Notes: generated by a model not told the origin, from the sequence alone. Positions 10,001 to 18,049 are shown, numbered from the stretch's first letter. The stretch is DNA of 64,000 nucleotides from Pseudomonas mosselii (GCF_019823065.1 NZ_CP081966.1:5487501-5551500), one strand, 5' to 3'. Made by a program: numbers and translations.

Positions 10001-13000
10001 GTGATGCCGCCGTCGCTGCTGGACACCGCGCTCAAGGTGCCGTTGGCCACCGTCAGGTCGGCATTGGTGAAACCGGTCACCGCCTCGCTGAAGGTGAAGG
10101 TCACCTGGCTGGTGTCGCCCACGCGCAGGGCCGGGTTGCTCACCACCACCGTCGCCGTGGGCTGCAGGGTACTGACTGTGTAGTTGGCGGAGCTGGTGGT
10201 ACCGGCACCGGTATTGCCGGCCAAGTCGGCCACCCCGGTGTTGTTCAAGGTGATGACGTTGGTGGTGTCCTGCACGTTGACCGTCGGGGTAAAGGTGGCC
10301 GTCCAGGTGATGCCGCCGTCGCTGCTGGACAGCCCGCTCAAGGTGCCGTTGGGCGCCGTCAGGTCGGCCAGGGTGAAGCCGCTCACCGCTTCGCTGAAGG
10401 TGATGGTCACCGTGGTGGTCTCACCCACGGTCAGGTTGCTGTCGGCCATCACGATGGTCGCGGTCGGGCGCTGGGTGTCGATGGCGTAGTTGTTCGAGTC
10501 GGTGGTCCCGGCGCCAGCGTTGCCGGCGGCATCGGTCACCCCAGTGTTGTCCAGGGTGATGACGTTGGTCGCGTCGGTGATGGCGCTGGTCGGGGTAAAG
10601 GTCGCCGTCCAGGTGATGCCACCATCGCTACTGGACACCGCGCTCAGGGTGCCGTTGGCCACGCTCAGGTCGGCATTGGTGAAGCCGGTCACCGCTTCGC
10701 TGAAGGTGATGGTTACCAGCGACGTCTGGCCGATGGCCAGGTTGCTGTCGGCCACCGCGATGGTCGCGGTCGGGCGCTGGGTGTCGATGGCGAAGTTGTT
10801 CGAGTCGGTGGTACCGGCCCCAGCGTTGCCGGCGGCATCGGTCACCCCAGTGTTGTCCAGGGTGATGACGTTGGTCGCGTCGGTGATGGCGCTGGTCGGG
10901 GTAAACGTCGCCGTCCAGGTGATGCCGCCATCACTGCTGGACACCGCGCTCAAGGTACCGTTGGCCACGGTCAGGTCGGCATTGGTGAAGCCGGTCACCG
11001 CTTCGCTGAAGGTGATGGTCACCAGCGAGGTTTCACCGATCCTCAGGCTGCTGTCGGCCACCACGATGGTCGCGGTCGGGCGCACGGTATCGATGGCGTA
11101 GTTGTTCGAGTTGGTGGTGCCGCTGCCGGCGTTACCCGCCAGGTCGGTCACGCCGGTGTTGTCCAGGGTGATGAGGTTGGTCGCGTCGGTGATGGCGCTG
11201 GTCGGGGTAAACGTCGCCGTCCAGGTGATGCCGCCATCACTGCTGGACACCGCGCTCAAGGTGCCGTTGGCCACGTTCAGGTCGGCATTGGTGAAGCCGG
11301 TCACCGCCTCGCTGAAGGTGATGGTCACCAGCGAAGTTTCACCGATGGTCAGGTTGCTGTCGCTGACCACGATGGTCGCGGTCGGGCGCACGGTATCGAT
11401 GCTGTAGTTGGCCGAGCTGGTGGTGCCGGCGCCAGCATTGCCGGCCAGATCGGTGACGCCCGCGTTGTTCAGGGTAATGACGTTGCTGGCATTGGTGAGG
11501 TTGTTGGTCGGGGTGAAGGTGGCGGTCCAGGTCTTGCCGCCATCGCTGCTGGACACCGCGCTCAAGGTGCCGTTGGCCACCGTCAGGTCGGCATTGGTGA
11601 AGCCGGTCACCACCTCGCTGAAGGTGATCGTCACCGTCGCGGTCTCGCCCACTTTAAGGGCCGTGTCGCTGAGTGTGATGGTGGCGGTGGGCGGGACGGT
11701 CTCGTGGATGGCCACCGACACCGATGCCGCGCTCGAAGTGCCACCGTCGCCATCGTTGACCGTGACCGACAAGGTACGGGTGGCCTGGCCGATGCTGTTG
11801 GCGGCATTGCTGTTGTCGTAGGTGAGGTTGCGCACCACCGCCTGGACCGCCGCCGCCGTGGCATTGCCGTTGAATGTCAGCACCAGGTTTGCGCCCCCCG
11901 TGCCTCCGGTATAGGTGCCGATGGCCACGCCGCCGTAGCTGACCGTGTTGCCGCTGACGCCGATCTGCCCGACGCCATTGCCCTGGTTGCGAATGCCCAG
12001 CACATCTTCGCCGGCTACGCCGTTGGCGCTCACCGCCACGGTCAGGTTGCCGCCGGCGAAGTCGGCCGAGTCGCTGTCGGTGACGGTGGCATTGCCGCCG
12101 CTGTCGAGCAGCACCGAGCCTGCGCCTTGGGTGAAGGTCTGACTGTCGCCGTTGAGGTTGGCGATCACCGGGGCGGCATTGGGCGGCTGGACCACCACCG
12201 AAGCGGTGCGGGTTGTGCTGCCCATGTCGTCATTGACGCTGACCGTCACGCTGCGCGTGCCGCTGGTGTATGCCCCGGTGCTGTTGCCGTAGGCGACCAC
12301 GGCGAGGATCGAGCGGTACTGGGCCAGGGTGGCCACACCGCTGAGCGACAGCACCGTGGTGCCGGAGCCGCTGATGGTGATGCCGTAGCTGGCCGCGGTG
12401 GCGATCTGCCCGGCGCTGAGCGACAAGGTTTCGTTGCCGCCGTCGAGCACGCCACCGAGGGTCAAGGTCGCACCGCTGACCTGGGTGTCGCCGTCGGTCT
12501 GGGTGAGGCTGATGTTCGGCACGATGGCCACCGGGCTGCCGGTGAAGTTGACCGTGCTGTCGTTGCCCCCGGTGCCGGTGTCCAGGTCGACCACCGGCGG
12601 CGCCGAATACAGCACCTCGTAGGCGCCGATATCAACGCCACCGCCACGGGGCCGGTCGAAGCCGCGCAGGTCGGTGAGCGGTGCGCCGACGAGGGTGCCC
12701 TGGTCGATGGCGTTGCTGGCGGTGCTGGCCAACCGGTAGTCACCGCTGGCGGTGTTGACGAAGTTGACCGCGGTACCGATCAAGTTGGTGGTGCTGGTGT
12801 AGCCGCCGCCAACACCACCATTGGTGGCCGCATCGAGCTGGGTGCCGTTCACGGTATTGCCGGTGAAAATGCTGTTCTGCACCGTCACCGTGCCGGCCTG
12901 GCCGCTGACCCAGCCGAGGCCGCCCGAGGCGATGCTACCGGTACTGGTGTTGAGGAACACGTTGTTGGCGATGGTGCTGTTGGTGATGCGCACCGTGCCC

Positions 13001-14457
13001 CCGCTGTTGCTCAGCACGATGATCGAGCCGGCCGCCACCGTGCCGGTGGCGCTGTAGGTGCCGGTGTTGTTGTAGATGGCGACGTTTTCCAGCACGTGGT
13101 TGTTGGCGCCGCCCAGGCGCACGAGCGTCGACATGGCGGTGCCGCCGACAATGCTGGCGCTGTTGTCGTGGATCGTCGTGTTGCGCACCACCACGGTGGA
13201 TCCTGCGGTGGTCGCCGAGTTGATCACCGTGCCGGCGTTGCTCTCGAAGTTGGAGTCCTCGACGGTGATCGAGCCGCCGTTGGCGCGGATCGCGCCGCCA
13301 GCGATGTTGCTGGAGAAATGACGGAAATCCAGGTTGCGCACGGTCAGCACGCCCCCGCCGTTGCTTTGCAGGCCCGAGGCTTCGAGGGTATCGCGGGTAC
13401 CGTTGTTGTTGACGTCACCGCTCAAGATGATGTCGCCCTTGCCGTCGCCGTCGACATCACCGTTGATGGTGATGTTGCTGGTCACCGCCAGTGCCGTGGC
13501 CGAGGACCAGCGGATGGTCTGCCCTTTCAGGTTCTGGTGGAACACGATGATGTCGCTGCCGCTGCCTGCGGCCGAGCCGTCCACCGAGGTGTCGGTGTTC
13601 GCGGCCTGGATGGCCTCGGCCAGGGACACCTGGCCATCGTTGGTGATGGCCGACGCATCGGTGGTGGTGACGGTGATGGTCGCAAGCGAAGTGTTGAAAG
13701 CCGACAGGTTGCCACGCTGCACGCCGACGTCCGTTGCAACCACCCCGGAGACGGTCTCCAGCGCCCAGTCCTCGCCGGCGCGGTTACCGGTGGCGTCGGA
13801 CGAAGCGCCTACATCCGCACCGCTGAGCCGCGCCACTTCGTTGACGAACAGCTGGCCGTCGCTGCCGGCCCCGGTGTTGCAGGCAAAGAACCGGATGTCA
13901 CCGCCCGGCGCCAGGCTGCTGCCAATACGCGCAAGGTCCGCGCCATGGCTGGCCAGCTGGTTGGCCCAGATGGCGTTGCCGGCCAGGTAGACATAGCCCT
14001 TGTCACCGTGGCTGATGATATCGATCGAGGTCACGTCGTTGCGGCCATCGAGGTAATCGGCGATCTGCTTGAAACCATCCTTGCCGTTCTCCAGCACCAC
14101 CACTTCGACCCCGGCGGGCAGGCCGGCAATGAGCTTCTGGTAGTCGCTGACGGCGGAGTCGACGAACACGACTTCGTGGTTGCCCGAAGCTGCCGTGACC
14201 GGCGCGGTGGCGGGCGCCGCCTCGTGGACGGGCTCGTGGGTGGCGCTGTCGCGGGTGCTGGCCGCATCGCTCGCGGCGCTGGTGTCCTTGGCCACGCTGG
14301 CGGCTGCGACTGCTTCGACCGCCTGGGCGCCCTGGTCGGCGACCACGCCCACCGAGGCGTCGAACATCATGCGCGGCTCCAGGGCCTGGATGAGGCTCGG
14401 GCGGCTCGTGGAAACGTTGGGTGTGTGGGTGTCCTTGCCGCGTTTCCAGAATGCCAT
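7069..14457 (-). CDS. Giant surface/secreted protein: LEPR motif, DUF4347, beta-helix, Ig-like repeats
   Basis: This is a 2462-residue protein with no Sec signal. Residues 22-35 hold a L-I-Q-A-L-E-P-R-M-M-F-D motif like the N-terminal LEPR element of very large exported adhesins. A DUF4347-type domain spans about 94-246 (I-I-S-H-G, F-F-A-C-N-T-G-A-G). A low-complexity, right-handed beta-helix-like region spans about 257-640. Two cadherin/Ig-like modules follow to about 915, then nine tandem Ig-like repeats of about 102 residues (about 917-1840) and further long Ig-like modules to about 2240. The C-terminus is Gly/Gln-rich and lacks RTX nonapeptides. Likely roles are adhesion or biofilm matrix. 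It sits directly before a TolC-family gene and downstream of adaptor genes, so it is the probable cargo of that system. Confidence 0.85.
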   Translation of the reverse strand: MAFWKRGKDTHTPNVSTSRPSLIQALEPRMMFDASVGVVADQGAQAVEAVAAASVAKDTSAASDAASTRDSATHEPVHEAAPATAPVTAASGNHEVVFVDSAVSDYQKLIAGLPAGVEVVVLENGKDGFKQIADYLDGRNDVTSIDIISHGDKGYVYLAGNAIWANQLASHGADLARIGSSLAPGGDIRFFACNTGAGSDGQLFVNEVARLSGADVGASSDATGNRAGEDWALETVSGVVATDVGVQRGNLSAFNTSLATITVTTTDASAITNDGQVSLAEAIQAANTDTSVDGSAAGSGSDIIVFHQNLKGQTIRWSSATALAVTSNITINGDVDGDGKGDIILSGDVNNNGTRDTLEASGLQSNGGGVLTVRNLDFRHFSSNIAGGAIRANGGSITVEDSNFESNAGTVINSATTAGSTVVVRNTTIHDNSASIVGGTAMSTLVRLGGANNHVLENVAIYNNTGTYSATGTVAAGSIIVLSNSGGTVRITNSTIANNVFLNTSTGSIASGGLGWVSGQAGTVTVQNSIFTGNTVNGTQLDAATNGGVGGGYTSTTNLIGTAVNFVNTASGDYRLASTASNAIDQGTLVGAPLTDLRGFDRPRGGGVDIGAYEVLYSAPPVVDLDTGTGGNDSTVNFTGSPVAIVPNISLTQTDGDTQVSGATLTLGGVLDGGNETLSLSAGQIATAASYGITISGSGTTVLSLSGVATLAQYRSILAVVAYGNSTGAYTSGTRSVTVSVNDDMGSTTRTASVVVQPPNAAPVIANLNGDSQTFTQGAGSVLLDSGGNATVTDSDSADFAGGNLTVAVSANGVAGEDVLGIRNQGNGVGQIGVSGNTVSYGGVAIGTYTGGTGGANLVLTFNGNATAAAVQAVVRNLTYDNSNAANSIGQATRTLSVTVNDGDGGTSSAASVSVAIHETVPPTATITLSDTALKVGETATVTITFSEVVTGFTNADLTVANGTLSAVSSSDGGKTWTATFTPTNNLTNASNVITLNNAGVTDLAGNAGAGTTSSANYSIDTVRPTATIVVSDSNLTIGETSLVTITFSEAVTGFTNADLNVANGTLSAVSSSDGGITWTATFTPTSAITDATNLITLDNTGVTDLAGNAGSGTTNSNNYAIDTVRPTATIVVADSSLRIGETSLVTITFSEAVTGFTNADLTVANGTLSAVSSSDGGITWTATFTPTSAITDATNVITLDNTGVTDAAGNAGAGTTDSNNFAIDTQRPTATIAVADSNLAIGQTSLVTITFSEAVTGFTNADLSVANGTLSAVSSSDGGITWTATFTPTSAITDATNVITLDNTGVTDAAGNAGAGTTDSNNYAIDTQRPTATIVMADSNLTVGETTTVTITFSEAVSGFTLADLTAPNGTLSGLSSSDGGITWTATFTPTVNVQDTTNVITLNNTGVADLAGNTGAGTTSSANYTVSTLQPTATVVVSNPALRVGDTSQVTFTFSEAVTGFTNADLTVANGTLSAVSSSDGGITWTATFTPTGNITDSTNLIVLDNSGVVGASSGNAGSGTTSSNNYAIDTQRPTATIVVADSNLAIGQTSLVTITFSEAVTGFTNADLTIANGTLSAVSSSDGGVTWTATLTPAAGITDTSNLITLDNTGVTDIAGNAGTGSTDSNNYAIDSQRPTATIVIADPNLTAGETTTVTFTFSEAVTGFTNADLSVANGTLSAVSSSDGGITWTATFTPSNGVRDLSNVITLNNTGVSDLAGNAGVGTTSSANYTVDTVVPTATVVVADTALRVGETSLVTITFSEAVSGFTLADLSVANGTLSGLSSSDGGITWTATLTPTSNVEDTSNLITLDNTGVVGASSGNAGIGSTDSNNYAIDTRAPSVTSVGGPAGVSYNAGDALVFVVNVSEAVQVAGSPRLALDIGGHTVFADLVAGAGTTTLVFQYTIQPGDNDSDGVTVTGLTANGATLTDAAGNAMNLTLNGVSDTHQVLVDTQAPTAVGIVTLDPSPSNAQSVRFTVTFSEQVSGVDLADFTLVGSGSASGTLSGLQALGGGVYVITVSGVSGTGTLGLNLNGSATGITDVAGNALVGGLTGAVYSIDRDAPTVGSVSVPVGVLYNTGDVLTFVVNTSEAVVVDGVPRLALDVGGRTVYADFVAGSGTPTLVFQYQVQAGDNDADGIQVLGLSANGASLRDAAGNALTPALENVGDTHGVVVDGTPPTVVSIVANPSPTPGGQSFTVTFSEDVSGVDLADFELVGNGNASGTLQSLVRLDGRTWQINVGGVAGAGSLALALRSSGTGITDAAGNALVGGFIGQGVALQSNDGDPEFRAYPPAQPVQVSPGMPVSVSPLPVTAPYQSPLLPQPLFEVPTSGGGLPTLGNLFIHNGALAPSYLAQVFAGHQGDSAIGNGSGAGFLGFGGGDANVFGASSLANIFDKTLPDDGGQFELSGGKPFRQGAEAEKGLTGAPTLGQQLQAFREGEQRQARQLAQALGQVEVPAPQA
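8938..11708 (-). repeat. Nine tandem 306/309-bp coding repeats (Ig-like modules)
   Basis: The region encodes nine successive modules beginning P-T-A-T-I/V and containing T-F-S-E-A-V-x-G-F-T, S-S-S-D-G-G-x-T-W-T-A-T and A-G-N-x-G. The period is 306 bp, with two units of 309 bp. Neighbouring units around 10490-11407 are nearly identical at DNA level, while the outermost units have drifted. This points to recent duplication or gene conversion in the middle of the array, and copy number may vary between strains. Confidence 0.9.
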
Positions 14458-14548
14458 GATGCCCTCGCTCAGCCCTGGGGCTGGTTGTGCGTGCCGCCCT
14501 TGCGGGTGAGGACGGCCTGTCCTTGTTGGAAAATCCTGAACGGACGAC

Positions 14549-14568
14549 GGGGCGCCGATGTGCGCCCC
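14549..14568 (-). other. Intercistronic hairpin upstream of the giant gene
   Basis: GGGGCGC and GCGCCCC form a perfect 7-bp stem with a 6-nt loop in the 138-bp gap between the tail-collar gene and the giant gene. There is no U-tract. It could stabilise or attenuate the transcript between the two cargo-type genes. Confidence 0.35.
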
Positions 14569-14595
14569 GCAGCCCTGCTTGTTGCCTACCCGGCC

Positions 14596-15186
14596 TCAGT
14601 TGCGGGACGGGAACAGCCCTTCCACTGCAATGATGAAGTTGATACCCAGGTAGGGGTTTCGGATCGAGAAGGGCTGGCTTTGCCCCGTGGTCGCACCGGT
14701 GCTGGCCGGAATGGTGAGGTTGAACGGTTTGAGCGTCGTGTCGCTGGCGGTCGAGGCATAGATGTCGATCGCAGCACCGGAGCCCGTGGTGTCCTTGGGC
14801 TTGGCCAGCACGCCACTGGTCGAAGGTGCGGGCAGGTCAGCATCGCCTTCCGCTGCGGGGATGGCGACCGACACCGTGCTGGCCGGGATGATCACGGGTT
14901 GCGAGGCCATGTTCAGTGACGTCAGGCTGGCCGTTGGGGCACCTGCCACCTCCCCTAGCACGACATTCGGCAACCCCGGCCCCGTCCCTTGCTGGATAGG
15001 CGCCCGGCCACGCAGGTCAGGCAGTGCGAAAGTGGTCTGGCCATTGCCACCGTAGGTCGTCCCGAGAATCGAGAACAACGCGGTGTTCTGGGCGATGCTC
15101 AGAAGCTGACCTTGGCAGAAGGCCCAGCCCCGAGGGGCGAAGTTGCCTGCGAACAAGGTGATCTGACCGAGGAACGGCTCACTCAT
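14596..15186 (-). CDS. Phage-tail-collar domain protein (microcystin-dependent protein-like)
   Basis: The 196-residue protein opens with the hallmark of the Mdp/tail-collar family: F-L-G-Q-I-x-L-F-A-G-x-F-A-P-R-G-W-A-x-C-x-G-Q-L-L, followed by L-F-S-I-L-G-T-x-Y-G-G-x-G and F-x-L-P-D-L-R-G-R. It lacks other phage structural neighbours, so it is a free-standing family member rather than part of a prophage. AGGAG precedes the start. Such proteins are often found beside DUF6916-type genes, as here, and may be exported surface proteins. The biochemical role is unknown. Confidence 0.85.
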   Translation of the reverse strand: MSEPFLGQITLFAGNFAPRGWAFCQGQLLSIAQNTALFSILGTTYGGNGQTTFALPDLRGRAPIQQGTGPGLPNVVLGEVAGAPTASLTSLNMASQPVIIPASTVSVAIPAAEGDADLPAPSTSGVLAKPKDTTGSGAAIDIYASTASDTTLKPFNLTIPASTGATTGQSQPFSIRNPYLGINFIIAVEGLFPSRN

Positions 15187-15261
15187 TTGCTGCTCTCCTA
15201 TGACAACACTGCGAAGACGGGCCCCATGGCCCGCCGGACATGACGCGTGTGGCGGACGCCC

Positions 15262-15570
15262 TCAGAGCGGCCGGTCTACGTGAAAAATCGCTTCCAGCAC
15301 CGGGCGCCCATCGTCATCGGGGCTCACCGGCGTCATCAACAGCAGCCAACCTTGCTCGCCTGGCGGCGACAGGCGGAACACCGCCTGCGGCAGCTCGGTG
15401 CCGGCCGGCAGGGCGAATTCCGCCGCATAACGCTGGTGACGCGGCGACATGGCCTGGCCCTCGGTCACGGCCAGCAGCTGCGCCTCGAGCGCCTGCTCGT
15501 CGCTGACCCACAGCTGGAAGTGGCTGCCGGTGGCCTGTTGCAGTGCGTCGAACGTGGGCATGGCATGCAT
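15262..15570 (-). CDS. DUF6916-like small protein
   Basis: The 102-residue protein has the short beta-rich pattern F-x-x-L-x-x-x-x-G-x-x-F near the N-terminus and G-T-x-L-P-Q-x-x-F-R-L, L-L-x-T-P-V and L-E-A-I-F-H-V-D-R-P near the C-terminus. This matches the DUF6916 proteins that accompany tail-collar (Mdp) genes. AAGGA lies 8 bp before this ATG. It is 12 bp downstream of the GNAT gene and 75 bp upstream of the tail-collar gene. The function is unknown; a chaperone or partner of the collar protein is a reasonable guess. Confidence 0.65.
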   Translation of the reverse strand: MHAMPTFDALQQATGSHFQLWVSDEQALEAQLLAVTEGQAMSPRHQRYAAEFALPAGTELPQAVFRLSPPGEQGWLLLMTPVSPDDDGRPVLEAIFHVDRPL

Positions 15571-15582
15571 GGATCTGGTCCT

Positions 15583-16077
15583 TCAGGCACGAATGGCAGT
15601 GGTGAGCGCCGCTCGGCGCATCTTCAGGGACAGGCCGGTCTCACCGACCACCTCGAACCCGCAGCGCTGGTAAAGCCGCAAGGCCGGGTTATGAGGGGTG
15701 ACATGCAGGCCGGCGCTGAGGCCGTCGGCATCGGCGTGTGCCAGCCACTGCCCGAGTAACCGGCTGCCGATGCCGCGCCCGCACCAGGCGGGCAGCAGGG
15801 CCATGTCGATGAACTGCACGTGGCTGTCGGTCCAGTGCAGGTAGACGCGGCCAATGGGCTCGCCCGCCACTTCGATGATGAAGAAGTCGGCGTCGGCGAA
15901 CTGGGCTTGGTAATAGTCGTGCTGGGCTTGGAACTGCTGGTCGAGGAACACATCGATGGCGGCCTGGGGCCACGGCAGCAGGGCCATTTCGGCGGCACGG
16001 GTGGTGCCGTAGAGGGTGCGCAGGAACGCCCGGTCGACGTCCACGATGGGACGGAGGCTCACCTCGGAAATGGACAT
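15583..16077 (-). CDS. GNAT-family N-acetyltransferase
   Basis: The 164-residue cytoplasmic protein has the GNAT fold. The acetyl-CoA loop is C-G-R-G-I-G-S-R-L-L near residues 101-110, preceded by the beta4 strand F-I-D-M-A-L-L-P and followed by the H-V-T-P-H-N-P-A-L-R-L-Y-Q-R-C-G-F motif. Its substrate is unknown. It starts a DUF6916-collar-giant-TolC block after a 175-bp gap, so it may modify exported products of this cluster. Confidence 0.88.
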   Translation of the reverse strand: MSISEVSLRPIVDVDRAFLRTLYGTTRAAEMALLPWPQAAIDVFLDQQFQAQHDYYQAQFADADFFIIEVAGEPIGRVYLHWTDSHVQFIDMALLPAWCGRGIGSRLLGQWLAHADADGLSAGLHVTPHNPALRLYQRCGFEVVGETGLSLKMRRAALTTAIRA

Positions 16078-16252
16078 CGGGTATGGCTTCCCTGCATAAG
16101 GTTACCCCATGGTGAGGGGCGCACATCCAAGTGAATTGTCCTACACAATCTGCAGCAGCGTAGCCGAAGAGCAAGGCAAATAGCCACTACCCAAACAGGG
16201 TCTTTTCAACTTTTTTCTCAAACACCCGTTCGAGGTCGTTTGACGCCATTTC
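16078..16252 (-). promoter_or_regulatory. 175-bp intercistronic gap, probable internal promoter region
   Basis: This is the longest gap inside the minus-strand cluster and is visibly richer in A/T than the flanking genes (T-rich and A-rich stretches near 16205-16225). It separates the machinery and modification genes from the acetyltransferase, collar, giant and TolC genes. I could not fix an unambiguous -35/-10 pair, so the promoter role is inferred from size and composition. Confidence 0.3.
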
Positions 16253-17227
16253 CTAGACGTTTCGCAACCGTATGGATTCCAACGCGTTGTAAGGCGCCTG
16301 GGCCCAACGGATGACCGCAGCCCGTATTTCGTCGTCGGCCTCCTCGCGCTTGCGCTGGCTGTCGGCGCTGAAGTTCATGGCCGGCTGCTTGGCGTCGAAG
16401 GCCGCGACGGCGCGCAGGTCAGCCACATCGCCTGGCTGGATGCCGAACAGTGGCCCGAGGCGTCCCCAGACGGCGTCGGGCAATTCGCTGTAGTTCACGG
16501 CGATGGCGCCGTGGCGTTCGCACAACGTTAGGCCAGCCGCGAGAATTTCGCCAATCATCCGGCAGGTGTATTCCACCGTGCCCATGGCTTGGGGGGCTGG
16601 CAGCAGGCTGTCGAGGCCCGAAGCACCAAGCAGCCCCGGCACCCGATGCATGCCCGCCTGGCGCAGTTGCGAGACAACGATTTCCAGTGGGTCGCGGTAG
16701 AGGAATACCCGGGCCGCATCGGGATACAGCGCCGTCAGCAGCGGTGCGTCGAAGATGTTCCAGGCATCGAGCTTGATCAGCAGTTGCTGCTCGTCACCCT
16801 GGCGGCGCTGGCCATAGGCCGAGCACAGTGCGCGCAGGGCCTCGGCTTGCCAGCTTGCAGCGGCTGGATCCTGGCGCGCGGCGCGCAGCAGGTTGTCCAG
16901 CGGCGCAGGTTCGGACAGCACGATGTTACGGGGCTGGCTGGCCAGCAACTGAGCGACCAGGGTCGAACCACAACGTGAAGCGTGGAACAGCAGGGCCGTG
17001 GGGCTCAGGCCCGGACTGCGTGCATACCCGTCGAGCAGCGCCTGGACATCGGTTTCACGGCGCATCGCCTGGTTGAACGGCAGGCGCAGCGCCAGGTCGA
17101 CATCGTCGCGGAAGAATGGCCGGGTCAGGCGCCGCTCGCCAAACCAGCACCAGTCCACCCGCCAGCCGGCGTCGCCTTGCCAGAGGCGAATGGGCAGCCA
17201 GCCCTGGAAGTCCAGCGGAGTATTCAT
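16253..17227 (-). CDS. PAPS-dependent sulfotransferase family protein
   Basis: With the ATG at 17227, which overlaps the upstream stop as ATGA, the protein is 324 residues. It shows the sulfotransferase 5'-phosphosulfate loop F-H-A-S-R-C-G-S-T-L (about residues 81-90) and a 3'-phosphate-binding element F-L-Y-R-D-P-L-E-I-V-V-S-Q-L-R (about 175-189, Arg178 and Ser186). These enzymes transfer sulfate from PAPS to sugars, small molecules or tyrosines; the acceptor here is unknown. Coupling to the hydroxylase gene and location inside an export cluster suggest it modifies an exported protein or its glycan. A stand-alone APS kinase gene lies nearby. Confidence 0.8.
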   Translation of the reverse strand: MNTPLDFQGWLPIRLWQGDAGWRVDWCWFGERRLTRPFFRDDVDLALRLPFNQAMRRETDVQALLDGYARSPGLSPTALLFHASRCGSTLVAQLLASQPRNIVLSEPAPLDNLLRAARQDPAAASWQAEALRALCSAYGQRRQGDEQQLLIKLDAWNIFDAPLLTALYPDAARVFLYRDPLEIVVSQLRQAGMHRVPGLLGASGLDSLLPAPQAMGTVEYTCRMIGEILAAGLTLCERHGAIAVNYSELPDAVWGRLGPLFGIQPGDVADLRAVAAFDAKQPAMNFSADSQRKREEADDEIRAAVIRWAQAPYNALESIRLRNV

Positions 17228-18024
17228 ACGCGCCATTGATCGCTCCATGCCTGCTTGCCCCGGCGCATGGCGGCCAAGACCTCTGCGTCGGAAAAAAACT
17301 GCCCATGCTCGGCGCCCAATCGCACGGCCTCGGCGACGAATGCTCGAGGGTCCTCAAGTGCCTGCAGGCGTGCGGCCAACGCCGCAGACTCGGCCACCTG
17401 CTGACGGAACCGTTCGAATGCCTGCCCCGCCCTGCCCACCTGCAACGTTGGCGTGCGCGCCAGCCCCTCCTCGATCAGTGCCAGCAGCCAAGGGGCTGGC
17501 GTGCAGTCGAGCACCAGGTGGATGCGTTCGCCGGGCCCGGGGTTGTTGACTCGGTGAGGTCGCGACAGGTCGATGAACCAGCATTCGCCGGGGCACATCG
17601 GCACCTGCAGGTCGTCCACCAGAAATTCAACGCCGGGCGGGCTGATCAAAGGAATGTGCAGGCGCAGGCAGCCGCCGGGGCGCCCCAGGTCGGGGTCGCG
17701 GTGCTCGTGGATCCTGGCACCCTCCCCCAGGCGCAGCAGACGGGCGGCGCGCAGCGAGGACTGGAACGGCGCCAGCACTGCTTGCCAGGCTGCTTCGCCC
17801 TGCCACCAGATCAGGTCTTTGGGAGCGCCCAGGCCAGGAGCCAGTGGCACCGAGGCATCCTCGGCGGTGACCAAGGCCACACCACTCCAGTCCCCCTCGT
17901 GATACCCCCTGTTGAAATGCGCCTGCCAGGCCTCGGCCCGTACCCGGGCCAATGCCTGCAGCAATGCCGGCAAGTCCGTGGCCAAAGCCAGTCGGGAACA
18001 ACGCGGCAACGTGACCTCACTCAT
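17224..18024 (-). CDS. Aspartyl/asparaginyl beta-hydroxylase-like 2-oxoglutarate oxygenase
   Basis: The protein is 266 residues from the ATG at 18024, the start that leaves a clean 25-bp gap after the M50 gene. The family core is present: I-H-E-H-R-D-P-D with Fe(II) ligands His108 and Asp110, a distal His157 in S-R-P-H-R-V-N-N, and Arg167 in E-R-I-H-L-V as probable 2-oxoglutarate ligand. These Fe(II)/2OG enzymes hydroxylate Asp/Asn side chains in proteins or peptides. The C-terminal about 90 residues are helical and not assigned. It overlaps the sulfotransferase start by 4 bp. A cargo-hydroxylating role is inferred from context. Confidence 0.82.
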   Translation of the reverse strand: MSEVTLPRCSRLALATDLPALLQALARVRAEAWQAHFNRGYHEGDWSGVALVTAEDASVPLAPGLGAPKDLIWWQGEAAWQAVLAPFQSSLRAARLLRLGEGARIHEHRDPDLGRPGGCLRLHIPLISPPGVEFLVDDLQVPMCPGECWFIDLSRPHRVNNPGPGERIHLVLDCTPAPWLLALIEEGLARTPTLQVGRAGQAFERFRQQVAESAALAARLQALEDPRAFVAEAVRLGAEHGQFFSDAEVLAAMRRGKQAWSDQWRV

Positions 18025-18049
18025 GCAGCGCCCTCGCAGTGAATGCTTA

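Noticed and set aside
8938..11708. Regular repeats considered as a CRISPR-like array
   Set aside because: The 306-bp period is coding and without short repeat/spacer alternation; no cas genes are present.
8948..11821. A ladder of plus-strand open frames of 101-102 codons in exact tandem
   Set aside because: They are antisense shadows of the in-phase 306-bp Ig repeats of the giant gene; they have no ribosome-binding sites and their products lack any fold-like pattern.
14596..15186. Prophage remnant, suggested by the tail-collar gene
   Set aside because: No other phage structural, lysis or integrase genes surround it; it fits the export cluster better.
16120..16200. Sigma54-like TGGC...TTGC in the gap before the GNAT gene
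   Set aside because: The spacing between the GG and GC elements is one base too long for a -24/-12 promoter.
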